Shown: positions 18,262 to 28,663 of the stretch, piece after piece
Layout of the letters: every line of letters starts with the position of its first letter
Position numbering within the stretch: position 1 is the first letter of the stretch
Assembly: GCF_000709345.1 (NCBI RefSeq)
Contig: NZ_KL448323.1
Span: 3,738,808-3,802,807, forward strand
Length of the DNA stretch: 64,000 bases
From: Polaromonas glacialis
GTDB lineage: Bacteria; Pseudomonadota; Gammaproteobacteria; Burkholderiales; Burkholderiaceae_C
Direction of reading: 5' to 3'
Made by a program: the position numbers and the translations under genes
The notes under the pieces: generated by a model
The model's database searches: none
Told to the model about the DNA's origin: nothing
Seen by the model: the letters and a program-made list of their open reading frames with translations, nothing else

Positions 18262-20268
18262 TCAGGTGACGATGAAGCGGCGCATCATTTCATGGTCTTC
18301 ATGCGACAAGATGTGGCAATGCCAGACGTATTCACCCGGTCGCGCGAAGTTCACCAAGATGCGTGTGACTTCGCCGGGATAGCTGATCACGGTGTCTTTG
18401 CGGCCCGCCTCGTTGGGTTCGGCAGGGCGCGCAGCGCCGGACATGGCGATCTTGGTGAGGTAGCCGCCGCCGTAGCTGCCGCCAGGCCCCATGGGTTTGT
18501 CAACCACGGTGCCGGTGAAGGGCTGGCGGCTGAGGATGCGGAAATCGACCAGATGCAGGTGAATCGGGTGCGCGTCCACGGTGGCGTTGTGCAATTCCCA
18601 TATTTCGGTGCTGCCAGCGGCCATGGTCTCGGTCACCGGGTCAGCATAGAAGAAGGTGCCAAAGGCCGGGTTTGCCGGATTGCCCGCTGCCGGATTGACC
18701 GTTCCCAGCATGGTCTGCAGGCGGCCCAGCGGGTCGGTTCCTTCAAACAGCATCAGCTTGCGCTTCGCCACGCCCGCCGTGCGCAGGGCTGGCAGCAAGC
18801 CATGGATGGGGCGCAGGTAAACCGGCAGCACGGACGGGCGCACATCGCGGTTAAGCGGCAAACTGACTTTGAAGGCCATGATCTTGCCAGCCGTCAGCGG
18901 GTCCACCGGATCGCCGTTGGGAAAGGGGCTGTTGGCGCAATTGCCGACCGTCAGGGTCTGATTGGCCAGGCCGGCGAAGTCGATCACCAGATCGGCGCGC
19001 TCGCCCGGCGCCAGCACCAGGTGGTTCAGCGCAACGGGCGCGTCCATCAGGCCGAGTTCGGTGCCGACCTGGTGGAAGCCGAGCGCATTACCGTTGGCAC
19101 GTTCAAACTTCAGGTCGTAAAAACGCGAATCCGAGCCATTGAGCAGGCGCAGCCGGTAGGGGCGCGGCTCGACCTCGCACTTGGGCCAGGGCACGCCATT
19201 GACGAGGACGAAGTCGCCAAAGAACTCGGGCAGGTGGGTGATGGCCGGCGCGTTGGGATACATCGCCAGGTCCGAAGACGGGTAATGCACCTTGCCGCTG
19301 GCATCGAACATCCGGTCTTGGATCAGCAGCGGCAGCTCGTAAGCCTGCGAGGGCAACATGCCGCGCTCGATCAGGTAATCCTCATTGGCATCGCGGATCA
19401 AATAATTGCCGGCCAGGCCCATGCTGACGTTGAGCCGGGTCACGCCCAGCGCATGGTCGTGAAACCACAGGTGCCCGGCTTCCTGCGTGTTGTTGAAGAG
19501 GTAGGGCGTGCTGTACAGGCGGCCGCGGAAGTCGGGCGTTCCGTCGCGGTTGGCATCGGGCGTGGACCAGCCATCGGGCAGGCCGTCGGCAGCGGTATCG
19601 GCACTGCCGCCGCCATGCCGGTGCGCCACCAGCGGCACCGGAGCTTGGCCGCCCAGATTGCCCGGGTTAGCCCACATCAGCGTGGTGTCAATCGGCAGCC
19701 GGTGCGCAAGCGGCGCGCCGCTGCCATTGAGCAGTAAATTGACATAGCTGACCTGAATGCTCGAGCCGGATCGCACAGCGAAGGTCCGTGCCGGCGAGGT
19801 CGGCGCCTGACTGGCGGTGCCGTAACCCCACAGCACCGTGGTCAGCGGCTTGTTCCTGCCATCGACGAGGCCGATATTCGAGTTGAATTCCTTGATCTGC
19901 AGGCTGTAGCTGGCCAGGCCTGCGCTGGGAGCGAAGCGGTTGATGGCGCTCAGGGGATTGGGCAGGGTCTCCCTGAATTTGGGATGGGCCGCCGCGTCGA
20001 GCAGCGTCACCGCCGTGCCGGGCGCGGCTAGCGTGACCGGCCCGATGCCCTGCGCCACCGTTGGCAAGCTGACAGTGGGGCTGAAGGATACGGTCCCAGC
20101 GGTCGTCGCAGTGACCAACTGCGCATGGGCTTTCAGGCCGGTCAGGCTTGAGGCGCCGACGGCTACCACGCCGGCGAGAAATGTTCGGCGATTGGTGACC
20201 TTCGTCTGGCCGGTGTTGTCCGCATCGGCGGGAATGAGGTCATGATCGTTGCTGCTGGATGAGGCCAT
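18262..20268 (-). CDS. Tat-exported multicopper oxidase (module 1)
   Basis: 668 residues. Twin-arginine signal (NRRTFLAGVVAVG, residues about 26-38). All four copper-ligand blocks are present: HRHGG near 215, WFHDH near 268, HPIHLH near 566 and HCHILSHEDHEMM near 655. This makes a type 1 plus trinuclear-cluster oxidase of the CotA/bilirubin-oxidase-like class, which oxidises phenols, Cu(I), Mn(II) or Fe(II) with reduction of O2 to water. Substrate not predictable. First gene of a minus-strand operon with SCO1 and the cytochrome. Upstream 135 bases away is a long inverted repeat. Confidence 0.9.
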   Translation of the reverse strand: MASSSSNDHDLIPADADNTGQTKVTNRRTFLAGVVAVGASSLTGLKAHAQLVTATTAGTVSFSPTVSLPTVAQGIGPVTLAAPGTAVTLLDAAAHPKFRETLPNPLSAINRFAPSAGLASYSLQIKEFNSNIGLVDGRNKPLTTVLWGYGTASQAPTSPARTFAVRSGSSIQVSYVNLLLNGSGAPLAHRLPIDTTLMWANPGNLGGQAPVPLVAHRHGGGSADTAADGLPDGWSTPDANRDGTPDFRGRLYSTPYLFNNTQEAGHLWFHDHALGVTRLNVSMGLAGNYLIRDANEDYLIERGMLPSQAYELPLLIQDRMFDASGKVHYPSSDLAMYPNAPAITHLPEFFGDFVLVNGVPWPKCEVEPRPYRLRLLNGSDSRFYDLKFERANGNALGFHQVGTELGLMDAPVALNHLVLAPGERADLVIDFAGLANQTLTVGNCANSPFPNGDPVDPLTAGKIMAFKVSLPLNRDVRPSVLPVYLRPIHGLLPALRTAGVAKRKLMLFEGTDPLGRLQTMLGTVNPAAGNPANPAFGTFFYADPVTETMAAGSTEIWELHNATVDAHPIHLHLVDFRILSRQPFTGTVVDKPMGPGGSYGGGYLTKIAMSGAARPAEPNEAGRKDTVISYPGEVTRILVNFARPGEYVWHCHILSHEDHEMMRRFIVT

Positions 20269-20402
20269 GGTTGTTCTCTTGTCAATTGATTTCCCGGCCC
20301 GCGTGTCCCAATGCGCACGGCAGCCGGTCTTAAAACCTTAAAAAACCAGACAAGAGTTCACCCATCGAGGTGCCGGTCTCATCGGGAGCATCAGCGAGGG
20401 CA

Positions 20403-20435
20403 AAACATATTCAAACAATTGCCTTGAATATGTTT
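20403..20435. promoter_or_regulatory. Perfect 12+12 inverted repeat upstream of the module 1 oxidase
   Basis: AAACATATTCAA (20403-20414), nine-base spacer, TTGAATATGTTT (20424-20435). There is no T-run, so an operator is more likely than a terminator. It lies in the AT-rich 565-base region between the oxidase start (20268) and the IS end (20834), in which no gene is seen. Confidence 0.5.
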
Positions 20436-20833
20436 CTAATAACCGCGCTGAATTCAGTTTCTTGCCAACGTTGACAGTGGTCAATGCCCTGTAGAGCTAC
20501 CCGGCGCTGTTGCCTAAATCTGCGTGAAAAATATCTTTGAGATCAAAACCTTGCGTGAGGCTGACTCTTGCTTTTTGCCGCCAGCATCAAAAAATCAGCA
20601 TTTTAAAAATTCTAAGTTGTTGATTCAAAAGGATTTATTTTTTGCAGCAACGCCAGCTACCGATTCAGGATGGATGCAGTGAATAAAAATACCCGGTGAC
20701 TTTGCATTCACTGATCGTGTGCATCAGGCTGAATAACGATTAGCACCAGCGCTTTGAGCTTGCACCGGAGCTGCCGACAGGAATGAATGTGGAAATTCCA
20801 ATATGCAAAAAATGTAACTTGATGAAACCTATA

Positions 20834-21290
20834 CCGTGTTCGGAAAGTTTGAGGTACTGATGTTGCACAAGCCGGTGGAGAAATTTTTTTCACCACGGAG
20901 GTGCGCTTCTGGGGCGCTGCGGCACAGCATCGTCTGGGTGCCGCTTCAGTGAGGTAATCACCCGGTTTGACCAGAATGACGCATGCCCGCCACACCTTCA
21001 CCAATGGGCAGTGGGAGCGTATTGCCCCACAGCTACCGCCTTGCCAAGGTCGTCTCGGAGGGAAACCAAGGGATTTTTTCAATGCACTGCTTTGGATGGC
21101 CCGCACGGGCACGCCTTGGCGCGACCTTGCCGAGCGGATGGGGAAGTGGAATATGGTGCATCAGCGCTGGGTTTATTGGTGCGACAAGGCGCACTTCGAA
21201 CGTCATTTTCTGGGCGTGCAGCAGCCCGACATGAAGGAGGTGATGATGGACTCGACGTGCTGCCAGGCGCATCAGATCAGCCAGCGGTCC
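20834..21290 (+). mobile_element. IS5-like element, left-hand fragment (inverted repeat and transposase N-terminus)
   Basis: Inverted repeat CCGTGTTCGGAAAGTT at 20834-20849 pairs with the end at 15869-15884. From about 20976 a transposase N-terminus is readable (FTNGQWERIAPQLPP; FFNALLWMARTGTPWRDLAE; MMDSTCCQAHQ with the first catalytic Asp). Similarity stops near 21285 and the frame runs on into unrelated sequence. About 100 central residues of the transposase are found in neither fragment. Confidence 0.78.
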
Positions 21291-21335
21291 AATACAAGAC
21301 CCTATAGCCGTGTCCCAGCTACCGCTTTCCCGCTC

Positions 21336-22202
21336 TCAACCAACCGGCTGCATGCCGTGGACCAGCAGCAACTCGTTCGGCCCTTCCCAGCCCCCGTCGG
21401 GCAGCTGGAAAACCTCCAGCTGCTCCTCCATGTCTTCCCATGCGGCTTCGCGGGCTTGCGGGTTCAGGTGGTTCAAGATCTGCACGATGGGCGACGCCGA
21501 CGTGCGGACAAAGTGCAAGTAGTCGCGCGCCGACGGCAGCTGGAACGGCGCGTAAATCCGCTCCGTGGCCACGCCGGTGAATCCGGCCTGTTGAAAATAG
21601 TCTTCCAGCAACCCTGGCTTGCCCAGGCTCAGCAGCCCGCCCGGCGTGAACGGATCGCGTGGCCCCAAACCCGCATGCCGGCAAGCCGTGGTCATCAGGA
21701 TGCCGAGGCACGGGTTGCGCTGCGGCTCCGAGAAGACCAACACGGCGGCATGCCCGCCCGGGCGCAATACCCGGTGCATCTGGCGCAGCGCCCCCAGGGG
21801 ATTCGGGCACAGCATCAGGCCGAGCCGGCACACGGCCGCGTCAAAACCGGTTTCGTCGAGCGCTAGGTCTTCGGCGTCGCACACTCGCGTCTGCACCTGC
21901 GCCAGCCCGGCTTCATGCGCATTCTCGCTGGCGAACTGCAGGATGGCCGGGGAAATGTCGGTGGCCAGCACCCGGCCGCCTTCGCCCACCCGGTGGGCAA
22001 TGGCCAGCGTCTGGTCGCCCGCGCCGGCGGCAACGTCCAGCACCCGCATGCCCAGGCCGATCCGCGCCGCGCCGAGCAGCGCCGCCGTGGGGGCGGCGAG
22101 CCAGTTGTGGATCGCCGGTGTCTGGTGGTTCCAGCCGCTGGCCGACTCGTCCCACGCCTGGCGGACGGCGTCCTTGAATTGTTCGGGGCTGGCTGGCGCC
22201 AT
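21336..22202 (-). CDS. Class I SAM-dependent methyltransferase (UbiE-like)
   Basis: 288 residues with the SAM-binding motifs VLDVAAGAGDQTL (near residue 54), LATDISPAILQFA and a motif II/III block LRQMHRVLRPGGHAAVLVF. The substrate is unknown; the length and spacing resemble UbiE/COQ5 and arsenite-type methyltransferases, but the Cys pairs of the latter are not in place. Its 3' end lies only 45 bases from the IS fragment; a small truncation at the C-terminus cannot be excluded. Divergent from the next gene. Confidence 0.82.
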   Translation of the reverse strand: MAPASPEQFKDAVRQAWDESASGWNHQTPAIHNWLAAPTAALLGAARIGLGMRVLDVAAGAGDQTLAIAHRVGEGGRVLATDISPAILQFASENAHEAGLAQVQTRVCDAEDLALDETGFDAAVCRLGLMLCPNPLGALRQMHRVLRPGGHAAVLVFSEPQRNPCLGILMTTACRHAGLGPRDPFTPGGLLSLGKPGLLEDYFQQAGFTGVATERIYAPFQLPSARDYLHFVRTSASPIVQILNHLNPQAREAAWEDMEEQLEVFQLPDGGWEGPNELLLVHGMQPVG

Positions 22203-22367
22203 GCGGACCTCCTGCGGGTGGATTGCGGTCCCGCCAGTCTGCTACCAAAGCGCAGCCCGCGCAAGCCGCCATTGCAGGGCGTGGCCGCTGGCGGCGCGTC
22301 GATAATCAGCACCGACCTGCCGCCGCCCAGAAAGACACGATGCCCTTGAAGATCCCGCCCCTGCGCC

Positions 22368-23153
22368 ATGACCATTGAACCGCCGCTGCCGGGCGGTTTC
22401 CTGTCGCTTCAGCATGCCCGGCCTTTCGTGCTCGACGACGGCGCGTCCCGGTCGCTGCATTTCACGATGGGCGAGCTGCAAAGCCGCATGCGCCTGGACA
22501 GCCCCTGCGCGCTGGAGGTGGACTACACCCGCACCATGATGGGCTTTTTGCTTTTCAACCCGGCCCCCGCGCACATCGGCATGATCGGGCTGGGTGGCGG
22601 CTCGATCGCCAAGTTCTGCCACCGCTTCCTGCCCGCCAGCCGCATGACGGTGCTGGAGATCAACCCGCATGTGATCGCACTGCGCAACGACTTCCAGGTG
22701 CCGCCTGATGGCGAGCGCTTCGAGGTGCTGGCGGCCGACGGCGCGATGTATCTGCAGTCCCATGCGCCACGTTATGCGGTGCTGCTGGTCGATGGCTTTG
22801 ACCACAATGGTCAGCCCGCCGCGCTGTGCAGCCAGCGCTTTTACGACGACTGCCTGGCGGCCCTGCCGGACGGCGGCGTGCTGGCCGTCAACCTGCATTA
22901 CGACCATCCCGACTACCCGCTGCTGTTCGAGCGCATCCGCCGCAGCTTTGGTGGCAACGCGGTCGAGATCATGACACTGGAAAAGAGCAATTCCATCGTG
23001 TTTGCCCGCAAGGGCGAGCCGATTTCCCCGCAGGCGCTGAACCTGGGCGCCAGCCTGGCGGGGCTCGATGCCCAGGCGCGGGCAACGTTAAAGCCTGAAC
23101 TGGCGCGCATGCTCTGGCAGATGAAAAACCTCGACACCGGCGACGACCGCTGA
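22368..23153 (+). CDS. Spermidine synthase-like (polyamine aminopropyltransferase fold) protein
   Basis: 261 residues. The Rossmann core is visible: IGMIGLGGGSIAKFCHRF near residue 67, LEINPHVIALRNDF with the acidic residue that binds the ribose, ADGAMYL, and VLLVDGFDHNGQPAALCSQRFYDD. It lacks the strict GGGDG of true SpeE, as do many unassigned fused or stand-alone homologues. No polyamine genes are nearby. Function in polyamine synthesis is therefore uncertain. Confidence 0.75.
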   Translation: MTIEPPLPGGFLSLQHARPFVLDDGASRSLHFTMGELQSRMRLDSPCALEVDYTRTMMGFLLFNPAPAHIGMIGLGGGSIAKFCHRFLPASRMTVLEINPHVIALRNDFQVPPDGERFEVLAADGAMYLQSHAPRYAVLLVDGFDHNGQPAALCSQRFYDDCLAALPDGGVLAVNLHYDHPDYPLLFERIRRSFGGNAVEIMTLEKSNSIVFARKGEPISPQALNLGASLAGLDAQARATLKPELARMLWQMKNLDTGDDR

Positions 23154-23288
23154 AGGGAAGGGCAGGCCAGTTGTAGGAAGCCTGCAAGCGGCGTTTGCGG
23201 CCTTGTCCGACGCTTTGGCCGCAGGCTGGCACGCACACTGGGGTATCAGCGTGCTTCAGCGCGCTTTTTCAACCCTAAAGGAATAGAC

Positions 23289-23732
23289 ATGACTGAAAAA
23301 ACCGCATCCGTTCATTGGCAGGGCCAGGGCAAAAAGGGCCAGGGCCAGATCAGCACCGAAACCAGCGCGCTCAAGGCCTACCCCTACGGATTTGGCAGCC
23401 GCTTCGAAGACGACCGGCGCGGCACGAATCCCGAGGAACTGCTGGGCGCCGCGCATGCGGCCTGCTTCACCATGGCGTTCTCGTTTGCCTGCGACAAGGC
23501 CGGCTTTGCCACCGAACTCGTGGACACGCAGGCCAAGGTGCGGCTGACGGCCGAGGGCGACGGCTTTGTGATCGACCGCATTGCGCTGACGCTGTCCGCC
23601 GTCGTTCCCGGCATCACCGAAGCCCAGTTCCAGGAGATTGCCGAGGGCGCCAAGAAGGCCTGCCCGCTGTCCAGGGCGCTGGCCAGCGTGCCCGAGATCA
23701 CGCTGTCGGCCAGGCTTGAAAACGCGCGCTGA
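23289..23732 (+). CDS. OsmC family peroxiredoxin
   Basis: 147 residues with the OsmC pattern: GTNPEELLGAAHAACFTMAF carrying the first catalytic Cys and KKACPLSRAL carrying the second. These Cys-based peroxidases reduce organic hydroperoxides. The ATG follows AAAGGAA; it is six bases ahead of the next small gene, so the two are likely one transcript. Confidence 0.92.
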   Translation: MTEKTASVHWQGQGKKGQGQISTETSALKAYPYGFGSRFEDDRRGTNPEELLGAAHAACFTMAFSFACDKAGFATELVDTQAKVRLTAEGDGFVIDRIALTLSAVVPGITEAQFQEIAEGAKKACPLSRALASVPEITLSARLENAR

Positions 23733-23737
23733 ACGCC

Positions 23738-24016
23738 ATGGCGCAGAAAACCAATTTCTCGTTCGAGGTTCAGTACCCGGCCGATTCCAGCCGCAGCGAA
23801 GCGCAGCGCGATCAGCTGATGGACTCGCTGCAAGCCACCTTGCAGCAACTGCTCGCGGCGCAGGACCGCGAAGCCGAAGTGCTGGTCAGCGACAGCCACA
23901 AGGGCAGCGGCAACAAGCTGGTCGAGTTGACCACCACCCTGGAAGATGCGCCGCTTGCCGGCATCCTGAAGGCGTTTTCCGGCCAGCACGGCGTCAGCGT
24001 GACGGCCTTCGAATAG
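23738..24016 (+). CDS. Small conserved-looking protein of unknown function
   Basis: 92 residues, acidic, no signal peptide or membrane segment, no motif I recognise. It starts five bases after the OsmC stop and ends ten bases before the convergent pncC. Codon use matches its neighbours, which supports a real gene. Confidence 0.65.
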   Translation: MAQKTNFSFEVQYPADSSRSEAQRDQLMDSLQATLQQLLAAQDREAEVLVSDSHKGSGNKLVELTTTLEDAPLAGILKAFSGQHGVSVTAFE

Positions 24017-24025
24017 GCTGCGGCT

Positions 24026-24547
24026 TCAGGCGGGCAGGGCCAGCAGTTCCAGCAGCCTTGCCAGCGCATGGATCACGGTGGCCTGGCGCACGCTGGCGCG
24101 GTCGCCGTCAAAGCGCTTCATTTCAGTGACCGTGCCGCCTGGCGTGGCCCAGCCGAACCACACCGTTCCGACCGGCTTGTCCGCGCTGCCGCCGCCCGGG
24201 CCGGCGACGCCGGTCACCGCCACCGCCGCCTGCGCGTGCGAACGGGCCACCGCGCCCTGCGCCATGGCGCGCGCGACTTCCTCGCTGACGGCGCCGTGGC
24301 GTTCGATCAGCTCAGGATCGACATCCAGCAGTTCGGTCTTGGCAGCGTTCGAATAAGTCACAAAACCGCGTTCAAACCAGTTGCTGGAGCCGGCCAGGTC
24401 GGTGCAGGCCGCCGCGATCAGGCCGCCGGTGCAGCTTTCGGCGGTGGCCATGAACCATCCTTTCTTTTGCAAAATAGCAGACAAATCGACCGTTTGCGCA
24501 ACAGGAGCGGACGCTTGATGCTCTTTTTTTAATAGCGTTTCAATCAT
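24026..24547 (-). CDS. pncC: Nicotinamide-nucleotide amidase (CinA C-terminal family)
   Basis: 173 residues, the single-domain PncC form. It deamidates nicotinamide mononucleotide to nicotinate mononucleotide in NAD recycling. TAESCTGGLIAAACTD, the catalytic Ser/Lys region (YSNAAKTELL) and VTGVAGPGGGSADKPVGTV are visible. An AATAGC repeat lengthens its N-terminus. ATG 24547 overlaps the pgpA stop (ATGA). Confidence 0.93.
   Translation of the reverse strand: MIETLLKKEHQASAPVAQTVDLSAILQKKGWFMATAESCTGGLIAAACTDLAGSSNWFERGFVTYSNAAKTELLDVDPELIERHGAVSEEVARAMAQGAVARSHAQAAVAVTGVAGPGGGSADKPVGTVWFGWATPGGTVTEMKRFDGDRASVRQATVIHALARLLELLALPA
24471..24536 (-). repeat. AATAGC-type repeat in the 5' coding region of pncC
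   Basis: On the minus strand GCTATT-aaaaaaa-GAGC is followed by TGTTGCGCAAACGG and a further TGCTATTTTGC. The TTGCGCAAACGG core is shared with the copy at 2074. It codes for residues about 4-26 of PncC in frame. Confidence 0.65.
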
Positions 24548-25137
24548 GCGAAAAACCTCCACAGCGCAATCGCCAGCAGCGTGCAGCCGGCCGCCACCAA
24601 GTCGTCAAACATGATGCCAAAGCCTGCCCAGGTCCAGGCGTTGCGGCTCGTGGCCGGGTCCACGCCGTGCGACAGCCGGTCGGCCCAGCCGACCGGGCCG
24701 GGCTTGGCGGCATCGAAATAGCGAAACAGCGCAAAGGCGATGGCCTGCCCGAGCAGACCGGCCGGATTGATCAGCCACAGCACCGCCCAGAACGCGACAA
24801 TCTCGTCCCAGACGATGCTGCCGGGGTCGAGCACCCGCATATTGCGCGCGGTAACCAGACAAACCCACCAGCCCAGCGGAATCGACACGGCAATCAGCCA
24901 GCCGATCTGTGGCGGCGACAGCCAGCGCTGCAGCGCCAGGAAGGACAGCCAGGCCCACAGCGTGCCGGCCGTTCCGGGGGCCACCGGGCTGAGCCCCGAG
25001 CCGAAGCCCAGCGCGATGAAATGCGCGGGATGCGCCAGCATGAACTTGGCGGTGGGCCGCAACGGGGCAAGCCTCACAGGGCCAGACGGCTGGCTGGCTA
25101 CCCGCGGAGGGTCAAGAGGCAGTTCGTGATCAAGCAT
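24544..25137 (-). CDS. pgpA: Phosphatidylglycerophosphatase A
   Basis: 197-residue inner-membrane enzyme that dephosphorylates phosphatidylglycerol-phosphate. Family marks: FGSGLSPVAPGTAGTLWAW, IVWDEIVAFW, and RYFDAAKPGPVGWADRL. Three to four membrane helices. ATG 25137 chosen from in-frame options because the family starts shortly before the FIALGFGSG segment. It is normally preceded by thiL; here thiL is 10.6 kb away beyond the copper/peroxidase cluster. Confidence 0.93.
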   Translation of the reverse strand: MLDHELPLDPPRVASQPSGPVRLAPLRPTAKFMLAHPAHFIALGFGSGLSPVAPGTAGTLWAWLSFLALQRWLSPPQIGWLIAVSIPLGWWVCLVTARNMRVLDPGSIVWDEIVAFWAVLWLINPAGLLGQAIAFALFRYFDAAKPGPVGWADRLSHGVDPATSRNAWTWAGFGIMFDDLVAAGCTLLAIALWRFFA

Positions 25138-25845
25138 GCCGGGATTATCACGAAGATGGGCTGATCGGGCATGCGCCAGCAACGTGCCTGCGCCCGCCCG
25201 AAATCCGGACCCTCTTTGGTACGTTGCGGATGCGCGCGGCAGCAATCCCCATTGCCCGCCAGCGACATGCGACCGGCAGCCTGGTGGAACAAATAGTTTT
25301 ATTAGTTGCATTAATTCAGTTGAAAAGCAGATGTCCGACGCGGTTCTCTGCCTTGCTGAGTTGAAATTAAAAGTAATTACTATTTTAAATTGATTAAAAA
25401 AAAGAATTTGACGACTTCAATCCATCAAATTCACTGCGAGCGAATAAACGATGGAGAAAACATTTTTTACGGCTCGAAACCCTCTGCGGCGGGTCATCAA
25501 ACGCCTGCCAAAAAGCGGTTTCGCCATGGAGTTTTCATCAGCCGTTTGACCTTTTCATCCGCATTGGCAGCACTGCCAGCAAAGGTTCCGGTCATTCATG
25601 CCAGGCTATTTTTGGCAAGCGCTACCGCAGCTTGCCTGGTTACTCTGGACTGGCAATGCGAAAAATCGTAAGCAAAGTACGAATTTGAAAAATTCGGTTT
25701 TTAATGATTTTTTCAAATTTAGACTTCCTTCAGTCCTACACGTTCTGCGAAAAAGTCTGACACTTTTTCAGGAAGCTTGGCTTGACTGAACAAGAGACGT
25801 GACGGGCTTGAAAACGGTTTGCCTCTTTTTTTGGAGTGGTAAAAA
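25138..25845. other. AT-rich 708-base gap with two related inverted repeats
   Basis: No convincing gene. It is clearly more AT-rich than its surroundings. GAATTTGA (25404-25411) pairs with TCAAATTC (25425-25432), and AATTTGAAAAA (25682-25692) pairs with TTTTTCAAATT (25709-25719); both share the core AATTTGA. It precedes the plus-strand multicopper oxidase cluster and should hold its promoter. Confidence 0.5.
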
Positions 25846-28044
<2,199 letters not shown>

Positions 28045-28102
28045 TACGCCGCTTTGCCAAAAACCGTTCCCATCTACTCCGTCTTGATCCTGGAGGTCAG
28101 CC

Positions 28103-28585
28103 ATGCGTACCGATCAGCTATGGAAAAGAGTCGTGCGTCCCCTGCTTGTCACCGCGATAGTTCTGCCCGCAGTGATTGCCCCGCTCCTGGTGCTTGCGGT
28201 GGTCCAGGGACCCACGGTGCCGGTACTGGTCGATGGGACTGTCAGTTCCGACACCGAAACCATCGCGTTTGGCGGAGAAATGACAATTTCCACGCGCGTC
28301 ATCGACGACACGGTTTTCAACGGCCCGACGATGCTGGAAATGATTGTTGACTTCAGCCGGGTCAAGGGGCAGGGCAAGGCAAGCGGCAAGAAATTCACCA
28401 GCGAAGCCCAAGTGATCGTGCACCGGCCCTTGCTGGCCTTCGATGAGGTCGAGGTGATTTTTCCGTACACGCAGGGCAACGACGTGCATGCGGCCCGCAG
28501 CGCAATGGCGGTCATCAGTGCCTCGTTCAGTGCCAAGTCGGGCATCGTCCTGACGTCAAAAATCAAAAAAGTGCCGCTGGTCTAA
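28103..28585 (+). CDS. Single-span exported protein of unknown function
   Basis: 160 residues. One hydrophobic segment near residues 12-35 (LLVTAIVLPAVIAPLLVLAV) followed by a soluble, beta-rich periplasmic domain without Cys. No family recognised. It sits 58 bases after the oxidase and 78 before the SCO1-cytochrome gene, so probably a dedicated accessory protein of the cluster. Confidence 0.7.
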   Translation: MRTDQLWKRVVRPLLVTAIVLPAVIAPLLVLAVVQGPTVPVLVDGTVSSDTETIAFGGEMTISTRVIDDTVFNGPTMLEMIVDFSRVKGQGKASGKKFTSEAQVIVHRPLLAFDEVEVIFPYTQGNDVHAARSAMAVISASFSAKSGIVLTSKIKKVPLV

Positions 28586-28663
28586 CCCGGCAACCACCGC
28601 GTCAGCGGCATGAGGCGCACCGCGTGCCGAGCCGCTGCCTGCCTAACCCAGGGAATTTCTCTC

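Noticed and set aside
25390..25789. Small open frames in the AT-rich gap before the module 2 oxidase
   Set aside because: No ribosome-binding sites, no family resemblance and codon use unlike the rest of the window.
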